Shown here piece by piece: positions 25,080 through 34,946 of a stretch of 55,261 bases of DNA. A program made the translations under genes and the position numbers. Source of the stretch: Burkholderiales bacterium (GTDB lineage: Bacteria; Pseudomonadota; Gammaproteobacteria; Burkholderiales; Burkholderiaceae_E); NCBI GenBank assembly GCA_027487815.1, contig JAIYCW010000012.1, forward strand, positions 1 to 55,261, in the 5' to 3' direction. The notes beneath the pieces were generated by a model. The model ran no database searches. It worked only from the letters and a program-made list of their open reading frames with translations, and was not told the DNA's origin. Every line of letters begins with the position of its first letter. Positions within the stretch are counted from its first letter, which is position 1.

Positions 25080-26407
25080 TGACCGAAGCGACCCGCCTGT
25101 ACTTGAACTCTCAGCAAAGGCTAGCCAAACTTGCCGCTCGCTTGCGCGGCGAGGGCATTGGGGCAAGATTGGCGCGAGGTGCGCTTTGGTCTATGGGATC
25201 TGCAATTATAAATCGCGGGCTTGGCTTGATCGGTGCAATGCTTGCGGCGAGAATCCTTGGGGTAGAGGCCTTCGGTGAAGTGGGCGTTGCCCAACAAGTG
25301 GTTGCGATGATGGGCACGCTCTGCGGACTAAGCGTGGCAGCAGCTTCGAGCCGCTTTATCGCTGAAAGTTTCCGCCTAAGTAAGGATACTGCAGGACGCT
25401 TTTTGACAGCCACCGCGTATTGGAGCTGGGGCTCTGCTGCCGTTGGCGCTGTGGCACTCCTTGTTTTATCGCCCTGGCTTGCTGCTCAACCGCTTGGTTC
25501 AGCAGCGCTCGCCCCGGTATTGGTGGCTTCGATTCCATTGTTGGTTTTAAGCCTGGTCGCCCAAGCTCAAACTGGTGCTCTCGCTGGACTTGAGTCATTT
25601 CGCGGCATCGCGGTAAGTAATGTATGGGGCGGTATTTTGGGTATCCCGATCCAAATCGCAGGCGCCTACTATTTTGGGGTTAACGGCTATCTCGTCGGGT
25701 TGGCTGCGGCAGAGGCCATACGCTGGCTGGTTGGTCGCCAAGAGTTATCCAAGCAAATGCGACTGACTGGAATCCAGTGGAAGAGACCCGCATCGATCGA
25801 TTTCAGGAAACTATTCATGTTCGGATTCCCAACCATGCTGGGAAGCCTGGTCATTGGATTTGTGATGATCGCCAGTTTTGCGATCGTTGCTCACGCACAG
25901 GATGGTTATGAACAAGTCGGGCTCTTTCAGGCCACTCTGCAATTCAGAAACATACTAATCTTCGTTTCAGTTCAGCTCTCGTCAAGCGTGATACCCGTAC
26001 TGGCAAGCGCTTATGCCAACGGGCAGTCCGATGAGTTCTCTGCAGGTTTGCGAAAAATCGTCCGGTGGTCGCTTCTCTCGTCCGTGGGTACATCTGTTGC
26101 TTTGGCTGTGGTTGCCCCGGTCGCAATGGGCGGGTTTGGCGAGGCATTCGGACAGCATTGGGTGTTACTCCTCATCCTTGCTGTTCTGACTCCGATTCAA
26201 GCGGGCAATGCTGTGGGCGGAGCCGTACTTAGCGCCATCAACAAACCATGGCTCCTGTTTTTTGGAACTTTGGGCTTCAGCGTGGTAGCGATTTTCTTGG
26301 TGGTTATCGCCCCCACCGCACAAGGGCTAATCATTTCGCAGGGCATCGGGTCCATCGTCCCCTTGGCGGTGATTGTGCGCACGCTATATCGCGACTATCG
26401 CCGGTGA
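25079..26407 (+). CDS. Wzx-type polysaccharide flippase
   Basis: About 442 aa with 12-14 hydrophobic segments in the MATE/Wzx pattern. RLARGALWSMGSAIINRGLG and AARILGVEAFGEVGVAQQV are the typical first-helix and loop signature of Wzx flippases, which move lipid-linked repeat units across the inner membrane. ATG at 25079 shares one base with the preceding stop. It fits a Wzy-dependent pathway with the polymerase at 31188-32621 and epsF/epsG. Confidence 0.85.
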   Translation: MTEATRLYLNSQQRLAKLAARLRGEGIGARLARGALWSMGSAIINRGLGLIGAMLAARILGVEAFGEVGVAQQVVAMMGTLCGLSVAAASSRFIAESFRLSKDTAGRFLTATAYWSWGSAAVGAVALLVLSPWLAAQPLGSAALAPVLVASIPLLVLSLVAQAQTGALAGLESFRGIAVSNVWGGILGIPIQIAGAYYFGVNGYLVGLAAAEAIRWLVGRQELSKQMRLTGIQWKRPASIDFRKLFMFGFPTMLGSLVIGFVMIASFAIVAHAQDGYEQVGLFQATLQFRNILIFVSVQLSSSVIPVLASAYANGQSDEFSAGLRKIVRWSLLSSVGTSVALAVVAPVAMGGFGEAFGQHWVLLLILAVLTPIQAGNAVGGAVLSAINKPWLLFFGTLGFSVVAIFLVVIAPTAQGLIISQGIGSIVPLAVIVRTLYRDYRR

Positions 26408-26479
26408 CACCGCCTTACTTCCATTCCTCGCTGACATTCTGGCCGCCCATTCCGATCACTCTTTAAGAGCTAGCTTATT

Positions 26480-27211
26480 GTGAAATTACGAAGCCAAATC
26501 ACCGATCAAATTCAAGCTGCAGGCAGCGCCCTAGGCGTCCACATCACGCGGGCTGAAAACACCTTTCGCCGCAAACGTCAAAGCTTCCTGCAGTCGCTAG
26601 GTGTGGATCTTGTTATCGATGTTGGAGCCAACAACGGGGGATTTGCCACTGAGGTACGTAGCGAAGGCTACACGGGCGACATCGTTTCCTTTGAGCCAAT
26701 TGAGGTTGTTTTTTCCCAGCTATCAAAAACGCTTTCTGCCGATAAGCGTTGGCGCGGTTTTCAGATGGCCTTGGGTGACCACGATGGCTCGGCTGAGATT
26801 CATGTTTCGGAAAACCTGGTGAGCAGCTCCCTACGAACAGTGACCCAGCACTCAACGGACGCTGCCAGCCCCACCCGCATTCAACGCGTAGAGTCCATTC
26901 GGGTAGCCCAGCTGGACACCCTTCGAAACGATCTTTTCAAGCCAAACAACAAGGTTTACCTGAAAGTCGATGTTCAAGGCTTTGAAAAAGAAGTGCTGAG
27001 CGGTGCCAAAACCGCACTATCGCAGGTTGTAGCTATCGAACTCGAATTGTCATTGGTTGAGCTGTATTCCGGGCAGTCGTTGATACACACCATGTTGAGC
27101 CATGTGGCTGATCTGGGCTTTCACCTGATTTGGATCGAGCGCGGATTTAAAGATCCGATATCCGGGCATTTACTTCAAGTCGATGGGATATTCACTCGTA
27201 GCATTTCTTAA
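26480..27211 (+). CDS. FkbM family methyltransferase
   Basis: A 243-aa SAM-dependent methyltransferase. LVIDVGANNGGFATEVRSEGYTG is motif I, VSFEPIEVVFSQLS motif II, and FKPNNKVYLKVDVQGFEKEV the conserved region of the FkbM family. It probably O-methylates a sugar of the repeat unit. GTG is the start. Inside the exopolysaccharide operon, 72 bases after the flippase gene. Confidence 0.85.
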   Translation: MKLRSQITDQIQAAGSALGVHITRAENTFRRKRQSFLQSLGVDLVIDVGANNGGFATEVRSEGYTGDIVSFEPIEVVFSQLSKTLSADKRWRGFQMALGDHDGSAEIHVSENLVSSSLRTVTQHSTDAASPTRIQRVESIRVAQLDTLRNDLFKPNNKVYLKVDVQGFEKEVLSGAKTALSQVVAIELELSLVELYSGQSLIHTMLSHVADLGFHLIWIERGFKDPISGHLLQVDGIFTRSIS

Positions 27212-27287
27212 AAACTGCCGACCCGGTACCAAACAAGCCCCCGCCTCTGTCATCGAGTCTTAAAGTGCGATAGGTATCGTGATCATT

Positions 27288-27329
27288 TTGGGCCAACCCA
27301 ATAGTCCTTTGGTGTCGAAATGACCAAAG
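27288..27329 (+). repeat. Paired short inverted repeats upstream of epsF
   Basis: TTGGG-CCAA-CCCAA (27288-27301) and CTTTGGT-N9-ACCAAAG (27307-27329) lie in the 149-base gap between fkbM and epsF, the largest in this operon. They could be a partial terminator plus an operator for an internal promoter. Confidence 0.4.
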
Positions 27330-27360
27330 AAGAGTGCATCAATCAATCCAAGAGGTCTAA

Positions 27361-28773
27361 ATGAACTTCCGGCAATTGTTATCCGTGCTAATTGCGCGCT
27401 GGAAGGTTGTGCTTTTCACCTTTGGCGTAGTCGTTGGTATTGCAGCAGCGTATAGCCTGCTCACCCCGAAACAGTACAGCGCCACCGCAGAAGTGTTAAT
27501 CGACCTGAAGTCGGCTGACCCGATTCTTGGCACCTTGCCTGCGATGGCTTCATCCACCTACGTGACCACTCAGCTAGATGTAATTCGAAGCACCCGTATC
27601 GCCCTAAACGTAGTTCGGAAGCTCAAGCTTGATGAAAATCCCGACCTTCGGCAGTCATGGATGGAGGCTACAAATGGGCGCGGGGATCTTCAGAACTGGG
27701 TTGCGCAGCTTTTGCAGCGTAACTTGGTGGTTAAGCCATCCCGGGATTCCAATGTTATTGACGTTACCTACTACGGAAACAACCCAAAATTCGCCGCAGG
27801 CTTGGCTAATGCGTTCGTACAGGCCTATGTAGATACAACATTGCAATTAAAAGTAGACCCCGCGAGACTTTATTCGGGCTTCTTTGATGAGCGCTCAAAA
27901 AAGCTGCGAGATGAACTCGAGCAAACTCAACAACGGCTATCGACCTATCAGCGAGAAAAAGGCATCGTTGCAACAGACGAGCGCTTGGATGTTGAAGTAT
28001 CTCGCCTCAATGAATTGTCATCGCAATTAGTGTCGCTTCAGGCCTTGGCTGCTGATTCATCGATTCGACTTGGGCAGGTCAAGCGCAATGGTGATCAGAT
28101 GCAGGAGGTTTTGCAAAACCCCCTTATCTCCGGCCTTAAATCCGATCTCGCCCGGCAGGAAGCCCGTTTGCAGGAACTCAGCGCCAAATTGGGGCCGAAT
28201 CACCCTCAAATCGTCGAGGCAGTTGCGAGCATTGAGAGCATCAAAGCGAAGCTTGCATCGGAAACCAGCCGCATCACAAACGGGCTTGGCGTTACCTCAA
28301 CCATTAACAAAGCCCGCGAAATTGAATTGCGAGCGGCTCTCGATGCACAAAGAAATAAAGTGCTGAAAACCAAACAGCTTCGGGACGAACTGCAGATCTT
28401 GCAGCGCGAACTTGAAAATGCGCAGCGTGCTTATGACGGGGTTGTAAGTCGAGGCAATCTTACCGCCCTCGAAAGTCAGTCTCAACAAACCAATATTGCT
28501 GTACTGTCACAAGCCGCTGAACCTACTGAGCCTACCTCGCCCCGGATATTTTTCAATCTGGCGGTAGCTGTAGTTATTGGGGCCGTACTAGCTTTGTTTG
28601 CAGGACTGCTCCATGAGCTTCTTGATCGTCGAGTACGCTCACCGCGTGAGGCCTCATTGCTTTCGAAACTACCTGTGATCGGTGTGATTCCCGGACCCGA
28701 CGGACGAGCCTGGAAAGGCAGACGGTTGCTACGGACTCAAACCAAGATTCTTTCAGCTCCTGCGGCCAGGTAA
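27361..28773 (+). CDS. epsF: EpsF, Wzz-type chain-length determinant/polysaccharide co-polymerase
   Basis: A 470-aa inner-membrane protein. A Wzz domain opens it (MNFRQLLSVLIARWKVVLFTF plus the first helix), a long periplasmic coiled-coil region follows (ELEQTQQRLSTYQREKGIVATD and LSAKLGPNHPQIVEAVASIESIKAKLA), and a second helix lies near the C terminus (about 400-420). EpsF proteins set chain length with the EpsG kinase. The next gene is epsG. A paralogue is at 41918-43330. Confidence 0.92.
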   Translation: MNFRQLLSVLIARWKVVLFTFGVVVGIAAAYSLLTPKQYSATAEVLIDLKSADPILGTLPAMASSTYVTTQLDVIRSTRIALNVVRKLKLDENPDLRQSWMEATNGRGDLQNWVAQLLQRNLVVKPSRDSNVIDVTYYGNNPKFAAGLANAFVQAYVDTTLQLKVDPARLYSGFFDERSKKLRDELEQTQQRLSTYQREKGIVATDERLDVEVSRLNELSSQLVSLQALAADSSIRLGQVKRNGDQMQEVLQNPLISGLKSDLARQEARLQELSAKLGPNHPQIVEAVASIESIKAKLASETSRITNGLGVTSTINKAREIELRAALDAQRNKVLKTKQLRDELQILQRELENAQRAYDGVVSRGNLTALESQSQQTNIAVLSQAAEPTEPTSPRIFFNLAVAVVIGAVLALFAGLLHELLDRRVRSPREASLLSKLPVIGVIPGPDGRAWKGRRLLRTQTKILSAPAAR

Positions 28774-28786
28774 CGCCACAGGATCA

Positions 28787-29707
28787 ATGACCCACACAGA
28801 CAAGGTTGAGTTGAAGTCCAACATGAATCATATCGACACACAGTTTTTGGCCCACTCACCAGCGGATGGCGATCTAGGTTTGTATCTAGGTCAAATACTC
28901 CAGCAAGCTGGTCAGATGACAGATGCCCAGGTTGAGCAAGTTCTGAAGCATCAAAGAGCCACTGGGCTTAGGTTTGGTGAGGCCGCAGTTGCACTGCGTC
29001 TAACAACGCCCGCTGCAGTTCTCCACGCGCTAGGCCGTCAGTTTCACTATCCCTACGCACCTACCGATAAACAAGCGTTCAGTCCGGAACTTGTGACGGC
29101 GGTCAGTCCTTTTTGCAAGCAAGCCGAGGCGTTTAGGGCTGTGCGCACTCAGGTGCTTAACAGTGCCTTCAAGACAGAAGGCGGTAACCATGCGCTCGCA
29201 GTTATTAGTCCCAACACTGGCGACGGGAAGACTTTTTTCGCTGCAAATCTCGCTGTCGTGCTTTCACAGCTCGGGGGAGATACTCTGCTAATTGACGCAG
29301 ATATGCGTAATCCCAGGCAACACCGATTGTTTGGCATTCCCAACACTCATGGGTTATCAACCATTCTTGCCGGCAGAATTTCTGAGAAGCTGGTTACGAC
29401 CATCGCTCACCTGCCTAATCTCCATGTACTCACAGCGGGACCAACACCTCCCAATCCAACCGAGCTTGTAGAAAGACCGGCCTTTTCAATACTGATTGAC
29501 GAGTTCACTCGCAAGTTTGACTTTGTCATTTTGGACACTCCTGCTGCGGTTCATGGCGCTGACTGTGCCGCCATAGCTTATAAAACACGCTCGGCACTAT
29601 GCATCGCACGAAGCGGAAAAAGTCATGCCCGTGCTCTTGAAGATTTGACGATGCTCTTTTCTTCAGGCGATGTTGCTTTGGCTGGCATGATCTATAACAA
29701 CTACTAG
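28787..29707 (+). CDS. epsG: EpsG, chain-length tyrosine-kinase-like ATPase with MshEN-like N terminus
   Basis: A 306-aa cytoplasmic protein. Residues 33-85 hold two 24-residue motifs joined by five residues, the layout of the c-di-GMP-binding MshEN domain, with Leu-Gly, Gly and final Gln at expected places. The BY-kinase-like domain follows: Walker A SPNTGDGKT (about 140-148), Walker A' LLIDADMRNP and Walker B FDFVILDTPA. No tyrosine cluster is seen at the C terminus, so self-phosphorylation is doubtful. It works with EpsF. Its stop overlaps the converging GH71 gene. Confidence 0.9.
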   Translation: MTHTDKVELKSNMNHIDTQFLAHSPADGDLGLYLGQILQQAGQMTDAQVEQVLKHQRATGLRFGEAAVALRLTTPAAVLHALGRQFHYPYAPTDKQAFSPELVTAVSPFCKQAEAFRAVRTQVLNSAFKTEGGNHALAVISPNTGDGKTFFAANLAVVLSQLGGDTLLIDADMRNPRQHRLFGIPNTHGLSTILAGRISEKLVTTIAHLPNLHVLTAGPTPPNPTELVERPAFSILIDEFTRKFDFVILDTPAAVHGADCAAIAYKTRSALCIARSGKSHARALEDLTMLFSSGDVALAGMIYNNY

Positions 29708-31191
29708 CACCCTTGCTCTGAATCTGGCGTAGTGCTCTTGTGGTTTGAGCTTCCACCGACATAAAGGAGATCCTGGTAGTCGGCTCGCTCAAGGACCTGA
29801 TGGGCGCTTTCCAAATTCACTAGGACAGTGTCATTTCGACGCAAGCTGAACCTAGGCTGTCCAAATGCCAAAGGCACTTTGGTACTGTGCAGCCCGGCGG
29901 GGATAGCTGTCGTGTAGGTTCGGCGACCTATTTCGATTTCCAGTTCTGCCGGTGACAGGGCGAAAGAAAGCACCTCAATTTCGTCGGACCTCTTTGATCC
30001 ATATCGAGTTGAGAACAATCGCTCTTGCAGCAAGACGCTGGTTTGGCCCGCAGAAAACTGGCGCCGGTGAAAGTAAAGGAGAGTATCTGCAGTTAACCTC
30101 GGCGGATGACCCGACTTGTACCAATGTGCGAGATAGCCGCACAGATCAAAGAATGAATATCCAATTCCCGCGGAGGGTCTGATGTGTGAGTTTTCCGAGT
30201 AATCATTCCAAGTCAGTAAATTCACATACTCCGCGTTCAGGCTCCTGGAAAGTTCCCAGCCCTTCCTGAATAGCGCCGAGTTAAATGCTTCAACAAAGTA
30301 ACCCGCTCGCGGCCTAAAATCCTGCGGCCATACTGACATCGCAAATGACTTGTTTCGAGTCCGTGCGCGCTTCGCAACTTCAGTCATGTATTGCATGCTT
30401 TCGAGGTGATTTCCGGACCACACGGCTATCGAGTCGGCTATCTCCAAATGACCAGGCGTCGCCGCAAGATCGTCTAGAAAGATAGGCATGAACTCAATCT
30501 CGAAAGAATCAGAGTTGAGGACCCGAAATATTTCGGAAAACACTTGTGGTCTCCAGTTTTCCGCCCAAAACGCACACAAAAGTAGCTTGCCACTCCTGCC
30601 TTTCTTCCATGCTGGATGGCGAGCCAAACTCAACAGGCGCTCAGATAACTGGGCAATCATTGGTTCATCCAACTGACTTGAACAGTCAATGCAAGGAACC
30701 ACCCCAAAGCTACTTGAGTGGGGAATAACCGCTTCGAACATTTCCTCAAGCGCGATAGGCGCCAGTCCTAATTTGACCCTCGGATCAAAATTGAACTGAA
30801 AAGCATCAATTCCAATTTCGATGGCTTGCTTGACCTCGGATTCAAGATCCGAAATCTTCCACTTCGTAGCGGACAAAACAGCACGGGGCTCCGGCCTATC
30901 CCTGAGATAACCTCCCGCAGCAGCGTACTTTCCGCCCTCGCCTCCTGGGCGCAGGTATTGAAGCGTGTAATAGTCCTTGGCCGCACATCGGTTGTCTATT
31001 GACCTCGGGAAAAAGTGCCAGTGAGCGAGTACCATTCCCGGCACACGACCTTGTGAAGAAATAGGCCGTTCGTAGAAGGTGGGAGGGGCGGATAACTGCG
31101 CGAAATGGCGAACCGGCATGCAAGCTGACAAATTGATACCACTACATGCCAATAACGCAAGTATCTCTCTACGATCGACTATTGCGCTCAC
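29704..31191 (-). CDS. GH71-like alpha-1,3-glucanase lipoprotein
   Basis: A 495-aa protein with a lipobox-like SGINLSACM near residue 24 that suggests a lipoprotein, then a GH71-type catalytic barrel: MVLAHWHFFPRSIDN, SEVKQAIEIGIDAFQFNFD and the hallmark LLTWNDYSENSHI near residue 320. GH71 enzymes are endo-alpha-1,3-glucanases, best known from fungi. In an exopolysaccharide locus it may trim or modify the polysaccharide in the periplasm. GTG start overlaps the wzy stop by four bases. Family assigned by pattern; confirm by search. Confidence 0.7.
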   Translation of the reverse strand: MSAIVDRREILALLACSGINLSACMPVRHFAQLSAPPTFYERPISSQGRVPGMVLAHWHFFPRSIDNRCAAKDYYTLQYLRPGGEGGKYAAAGGYLRDRPEPRAVLSATKWKISDLESEVKQAIEIGIDAFQFNFDPRVKLGLAPIALEEMFEAVIPHSSSFGVVPCIDCSSQLDEPMIAQLSERLLSLARHPAWKKGRSGKLLLCAFWAENWRPQVFSEIFRVLNSDSFEIEFMPIFLDDLAATPGHLEIADSIAVWSGNHLESMQYMTEVAKRARTRNKSFAMSVWPQDFRPRAGYFVEAFNSALFRKGWELSRSLNAEYVNLLTWNDYSENSHIRPSAGIGYSFFDLCGYLAHWYKSGHPPRLTADTLLYFHRRQFSAGQTSVLLQERLFSTRYGSKRSDEIEVLSFALSPAELEIEIGRRTYTTAIPAGLHSTKVPLAFGQPRFSLRRNDTVLVNLESAHQVLERADYQDLLYVGGSSNHKSTTPDSEQGC

Positions 31192-32621
31192 ATCCTGGTG
31201 CGAAAGCTCGGGCGGTAAGTAGGTACTGCCCGATCACGTGGAATTGACCACCACCATATCGCCGCAGTAACTACAGCGACAAACGGAATTGAAATCACAG
31301 CTTGCAATGAACCGCGAAGTAAAATGATGAGGTAGGCGCTCAAAACAATCGCTAAAATCGGCATTAATGTGATGGACGTGGACTCTTTGCTCGATACGAA
31401 GCTGTCGTAGGCTTTATCCAACCGCCCTGCAACCGCTCCCAATAAAAGCATTCCCATCACCACACCCAAGTATCCAAAATCAGAAAACAATTCCCCGGGT
31501 AATGGCATGGAGATATTTGTAAAGTAATAACCAGCTTTAGCAGAAGCTATTTGCCCAACTGGCGCGGCCTTGTCCCACCACAGACCCCGGGGCACCCAGA
31601 ACAAAATTGACGAAAATAAGTGATATCCCCATTGCAGTCCCTCAGTGTGCACATAGTGGATTGCATTCATAACCGATTGAAACCCATCGACGTCGCCGTG
31701 GGTCATGTAAGTAGCCAGTTCTGGCAACTCAAGATCCAATCTTGAACGGGTCGTTCTGGTTAACTGATCAATGAGAGGCGCGGCGATATACCCCAAAACA
31801 GGCCCAACAAAAGAAAATGTAACAATCGCCCTGAATACGCGACTATCTACAGCGAGTAACACTGCCAGCAAAAATCCCAACAACTGAAACCTGGCCAAGC
31901 TTAAGGGAAAGTTTACGAAAAATGCCACGCCAAGGGCGATAGCAACCATCCAAAGATAAGGACCACGGTTCTTATTCCAGTGAAACCGAAGGGCGACGAG
32001 GGCAACAGTCAAAAAGGTAATGGCCATCGCCCTGGCAACACTGAGAAAGTATCCCTCAAAGCCTACCTTGTTGGCTCGCATTTCAGCAGAAGCCTCCCCT
32101 CGCGATTCGAATAAAACGCCGGGACCAAAAGCGGCAAGACATATTGCCGCCGCTGCCACAGACAACACGGCGAGAACGGCCAACGAAGGTAAGGCATTGG
32201 TCTTGGGAGCGCTTGCTGCCTGCACTTTTTCAGAGTCTCTCGGCATGCCAATCCGGTAGCCGATAAGACCAGCTACGACTGAAGCAACAACAACACCACA
32301 AGCCTGGGCAATCAATAGCTCGTTGTAGACAACAAAGCTTGGCCATGGAAATTTGTTCATGGAAAGCTGATATATGGACGGTACCAGCAAGCCATAAAGA
32401 AAATAGAAACAGAAAAAATAAAGAACTGGCCGCAATTGATTGGACCAAATCTGAGCAACGACTATGCAGCTAAGTAAAACTATGACTGCAATAAGTGGGG
32501 CCACAAGAAACGTTGTGGTACCTGAAATCGGTGCCGCCAACAGCAAAAGAGCCGTTACGAATATGTACGCTGCACTCATCAAGAGACGAAAAATGCCAGT
32601 GCGCATCTCGCTTTGCAGCAT
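31188..32621 (-). CDS. Wzy-like oligosaccharide repeat unit polymerase
   Basis: About 477 aa with at least ten membrane helices and one large periplasmic loop (about residues 270-340), the layout of O-antigen polymerases. Families of Wzy proteins share little sequence, so the call rests on topology, a NFPLSLARFQLLGFLLAVL segment and its place between glycosyltransferases and a GH71 enzyme. ATG at 32621 has GGAG eight bases upstream. Confidence 0.75.
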   Translation of the reverse strand: MLQSEMRTGIFRLLMSAAYIFVTALLLLAAPISGTTTFLVAPLIAVIVLLSCIVVAQIWSNQLRPVLYFFCFYFLYGLLVPSIYQLSMNKFPWPSFVVYNELLIAQACGVVVASVVAGLIGYRIGMPRDSEKVQAASAPKTNALPSLAVLAVLSVAAAAICLAAFGPGVLFESRGEASAEMRANKVGFEGYFLSVARAMAITFLTVALVALRFHWNKNRGPYLWMVAIALGVAFFVNFPLSLARFQLLGFLLAVLLAVDSRVFRAIVTFSFVGPVLGYIAAPLIDQLTRTTRSRLDLELPELATYMTHGDVDGFQSVMNAIHYVHTEGLQWGYHLFSSILFWVPRGLWWDKAAPVGQIASAKAGYYFTNISMPLPGELFSDFGYLGVVMGMLLLGAVAGRLDKAYDSFVSSKESTSITLMPILAIVLSAYLIILLRGSLQAVISIPFVAVVTAAIWWWSIPRDRAVPTYRPSFRTRM

Positions 32622-32669
32622 CAACAGCGCTCCGCTAGGTGAACTCGAGATTGCAACCAAAAAAAGCCT

Positions 32670-33785
32670 CTACTGCGTTTGGAATGAAGAAGCCCGCCCG
32701 TGCAGCGGGGCCCGCTGAAGGATATAGGCGAGCATTTCTGCTACCGACAATCTGGCAGCCTCGAAGCGCTGTTCATAGCTCGAACGAGAAGCCCTTTTCA
32801 TTCGCTCCAATGCCGATCGGTCGAGCGCCAACTCTGCAATCACCTTCGCGGCTTGAGTGGCGAACTGACTTGGGTCCTCGAAAACGTATCCAGCGTCATT
32901 TGGAATCTGAGCTTCTATGCATCCACGCTTAAGCGCAATGACCGGCAAGCGCTTGGCCTGGGCTTCGAAGATCGTAACGGGCTCGGCCTCGTTGACATAC
33001 TCCGTCGGGAACAAGAGCACATCACTTGCCGAAAGAAACGCAGCCTTTTCATCGCCGTAAACTGGCCCAACATATCTGACCGACCTGCATCCTGAAAGCT
33101 GCGACTCAAACTCATCTCGGAACTCCAATGCGACTGGCCCGGCAATAACGCCCTCAACAGACACCCCCGCTTGCTCAAGAGCGCGAATACAATCAATGAA
33201 TCTAATGGCTCCCTTTTCGCGAGTAACATAAGAAAGGTAAGCGATGCGAAGCGGCTTTGCCGCAATATCCGAGTCCGTCTCGGGATAAGGTAGTGAAAGG
33301 AAGGCAACGTTTGACACAACCTTGACCTGCGCAGCCGGAACTCCATAGCTACTGACAAGGAGCTGCCTCATATGCTCACATAGAGTGATGTGAACTCCAC
33401 GAGGAACCGCAAGTATCAGCAACTTGGTCAACTTGGAAGGCTGATTCAAATAAGCGAAGCTGTGATGGTGAAAAACCACCGAGCGTCCAAAGGCTTGGCA
33501 TAGAGCCGCCATAACAATGTCAATGATTTGTCTCTTTCCACCTGAAAGTGCCAAATACACATGGCCATACCTCCCAGCGGCAAGCACTCCGAGCAACCGC
33601 AAAATCTGGGAGACTATTGCAATCGCTTCAAGCCATATCCAACGCTTGCTCGGAGCCATATTCAGTACCCAGGGGTCGCTGTGTTGCCTGAGATCAGCAA
33701 GCATTAATCGGGTGATCTCCGAAAACCCGTGAACTGGCGGCGGCAGAGGGCCTATAAAGATCGGGGATTTAGGCGCAACCGTCAT
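32670..33785 (-). CDS. Glycosyltransferase family 4 protein
   Basis: A 371-aa GT4 enzyme. SPIFIGPLPPPVHGFSEIT is the conserved acceptor-side loop, RIAYLSYVTREKGAIRFID opens the donor domain and LLFPTEYVNEAEPVTIFEAQAKRLPVI carries the EPVTIFEA motif (EX7E type). Donor sugar unknown. Its ATG overlaps the upstream gene stop by four bases (ATGA). Confidence 0.85.
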   Translation of the reverse strand: MTVAPKSPIFIGPLPPPVHGFSEITRLMLADLRQHSDPWVLNMAPSKRWIWLEAIAIVSQILRLLGVLAAGRYGHVYLALSGGKRQIIDIVMAALCQAFGRSVVFHHHSFAYLNQPSKLTKLLILAVPRGVHITLCEHMRQLLVSSYGVPAAQVKVVSNVAFLSLPYPETDSDIAAKPLRIAYLSYVTREKGAIRFIDCIRALEQAGVSVEGVIAGPVALEFRDEFESQLSGCRSVRYVGPVYGDEKAAFLSASDVLLFPTEYVNEAEPVTIFEAQAKRLPVIALKRGCIEAQIPNDAGYVFEDPSQFATQAAKVIAELALDRSALERMKRASRSSYEQRFEAARLSVAEMLAYILQRAPLHGRASSFQTQ

Positions 33786-34942
33786 GCGCGTGTACTTTCA
33801 ATACATCCCTCAAGAATAGAAAGCGCTGCATTGTCTGCCGTAAACTCACCGATGATTCTCAAGCAGTCAGTGGTGACGCGCTCTGTATCGCCAAACGCCG
33901 CAACCGCTGCGATCATCTTTTGAGACAGTGCATTCGTGTCATAGGGATCAAAGGCGAACCCGGTAACGGCTTCTTTAACGAGTTCCGGCACACACCCACA
34001 TCGATCACTGACCACCACCGGGCAGCCATGCGCCAAGGCTTCATTAACCACCAAGCCCCAAGGTTCACTGAGGCTCGGCAAAACCAGGCAAGTCGAGTCG
34101 AGGTATTTCGAGAAGATAAACTCGATATCCCGACCTCCCAAAAACCGCAGTTTTGCGCCAGCAATCAAATCGCCGCTATCGCGCTCAAGCTCGGATCGCT
34201 GGGGTCCATCACCAACAATCTCAAGCCTTGCATCCGGTAACGCCTTGAGGACGGTACGAAAAGCAGCAATTAGCCTCGGCAAGTTCTTTTCAGTGGAGAG
34301 GCGTCCAACATACAAGAACACCGGAGCCTGTGTTTTTGGCACGCGCTTTAGGCGTTCTACACCGATGCTCTCGCGGGTGTAGCTCAAAGGTAAATAAGCG
34401 GCCTGACAGCGCTTCACGATCCGCTTTTCATCCACTCCGAGCCATGTGAGGTATTCAGCGCTACGCTGACCGTAACAAAAAATTACCTCGCAACTGCGGA
34501 AAAAAAACCTCTTTGCAAATGATTTAAGGGCCGTTTGCGGACGATCAAAGCGGGTTGAATCGCAAAACACAGCGACCTTCTTGCCACGCAACTTGGCAAC
34601 CAAAAGCTGCGCCCAGTATTCGGGCAGGTGATAGCCGGCGATCACGATGACATCAGCCTTCGACCTCCAGGCTCCTGAAGCGCAGGCAAGCATTCGTCTC
34701 CAGACTGGCACGTCGGAATAAGCGCCTTTGAATAGCAGGTCAAATGGGTACCGGTGAATCGAGGAATCTGTTGTGCTGAGGCCCTTGCGATCACGTTCGG
34801 TCTCGGCAATTTGGATGAAACTCATGTTCACCCCTCTGGCGATCCCTTGCTTGTAAAGGCTTGAGAACACATGGGCTTTGTACTTCGACCACATGATGTT
34901 GTGCCAGACCTCGATGCTCGGGCTGATCGTCCCACTGGTCAT
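33782..34942 (-). CDS. Glycosyltransferase family 4 protein
   Basis: A 386-aa GT4 enzyme with VFLYVGRLSTEKNLPRLIAA, LEIVGDGPQRSELE and SLSEPWGLVVNEALAHGCPVV, which holds the EX7E catalytic motif of retaining transferases. It lies four bases after gmd, so it may use GDP-fucose or GDP-mannose, but that is inference. The start is at 34942, near an ATG-rich region with no strong ribosome binding site. Confidence 0.87.
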   Translation of the reverse strand: MTSGTISPSIEVWHNIMWSKYKAHVFSSLYKQGIARGVNMSFIQIAETERDRKGLSTTDSSIHRYPFDLLFKGAYSDVPVWRRMLACASGAWRSKADVIVIAGYHLPEYWAQLLVAKLRGKKVAVFCDSTRFDRPQTALKSFAKRFFFRSCEVIFCYGQRSAEYLTWLGVDEKRIVKRCQAAYLPLSYTRESIGVERLKRVPKTQAPVFLYVGRLSTEKNLPRLIAAFRTVLKALPDARLEIVGDGPQRSELERDSGDLIAGAKLRFLGGRDIEFIFSKYLDSTCLVLPSLSEPWGLVVNEALAHGCPVVVSDRCGCVPELVKEAVTGFAFDPYDTNALSQKMIAAVAAFGDTERVTTDCLRIIGEFTADNAALSILEGCIESTRA

Positions 34943-34946
34943 AGTG

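Noticed and set aside
29993-30011. Sequence TTGATCCATATCGAG resembling one half of the palindrome
   Set aside because: It lies inside the GH71 gene and its second half does not match, so it is probably chance.
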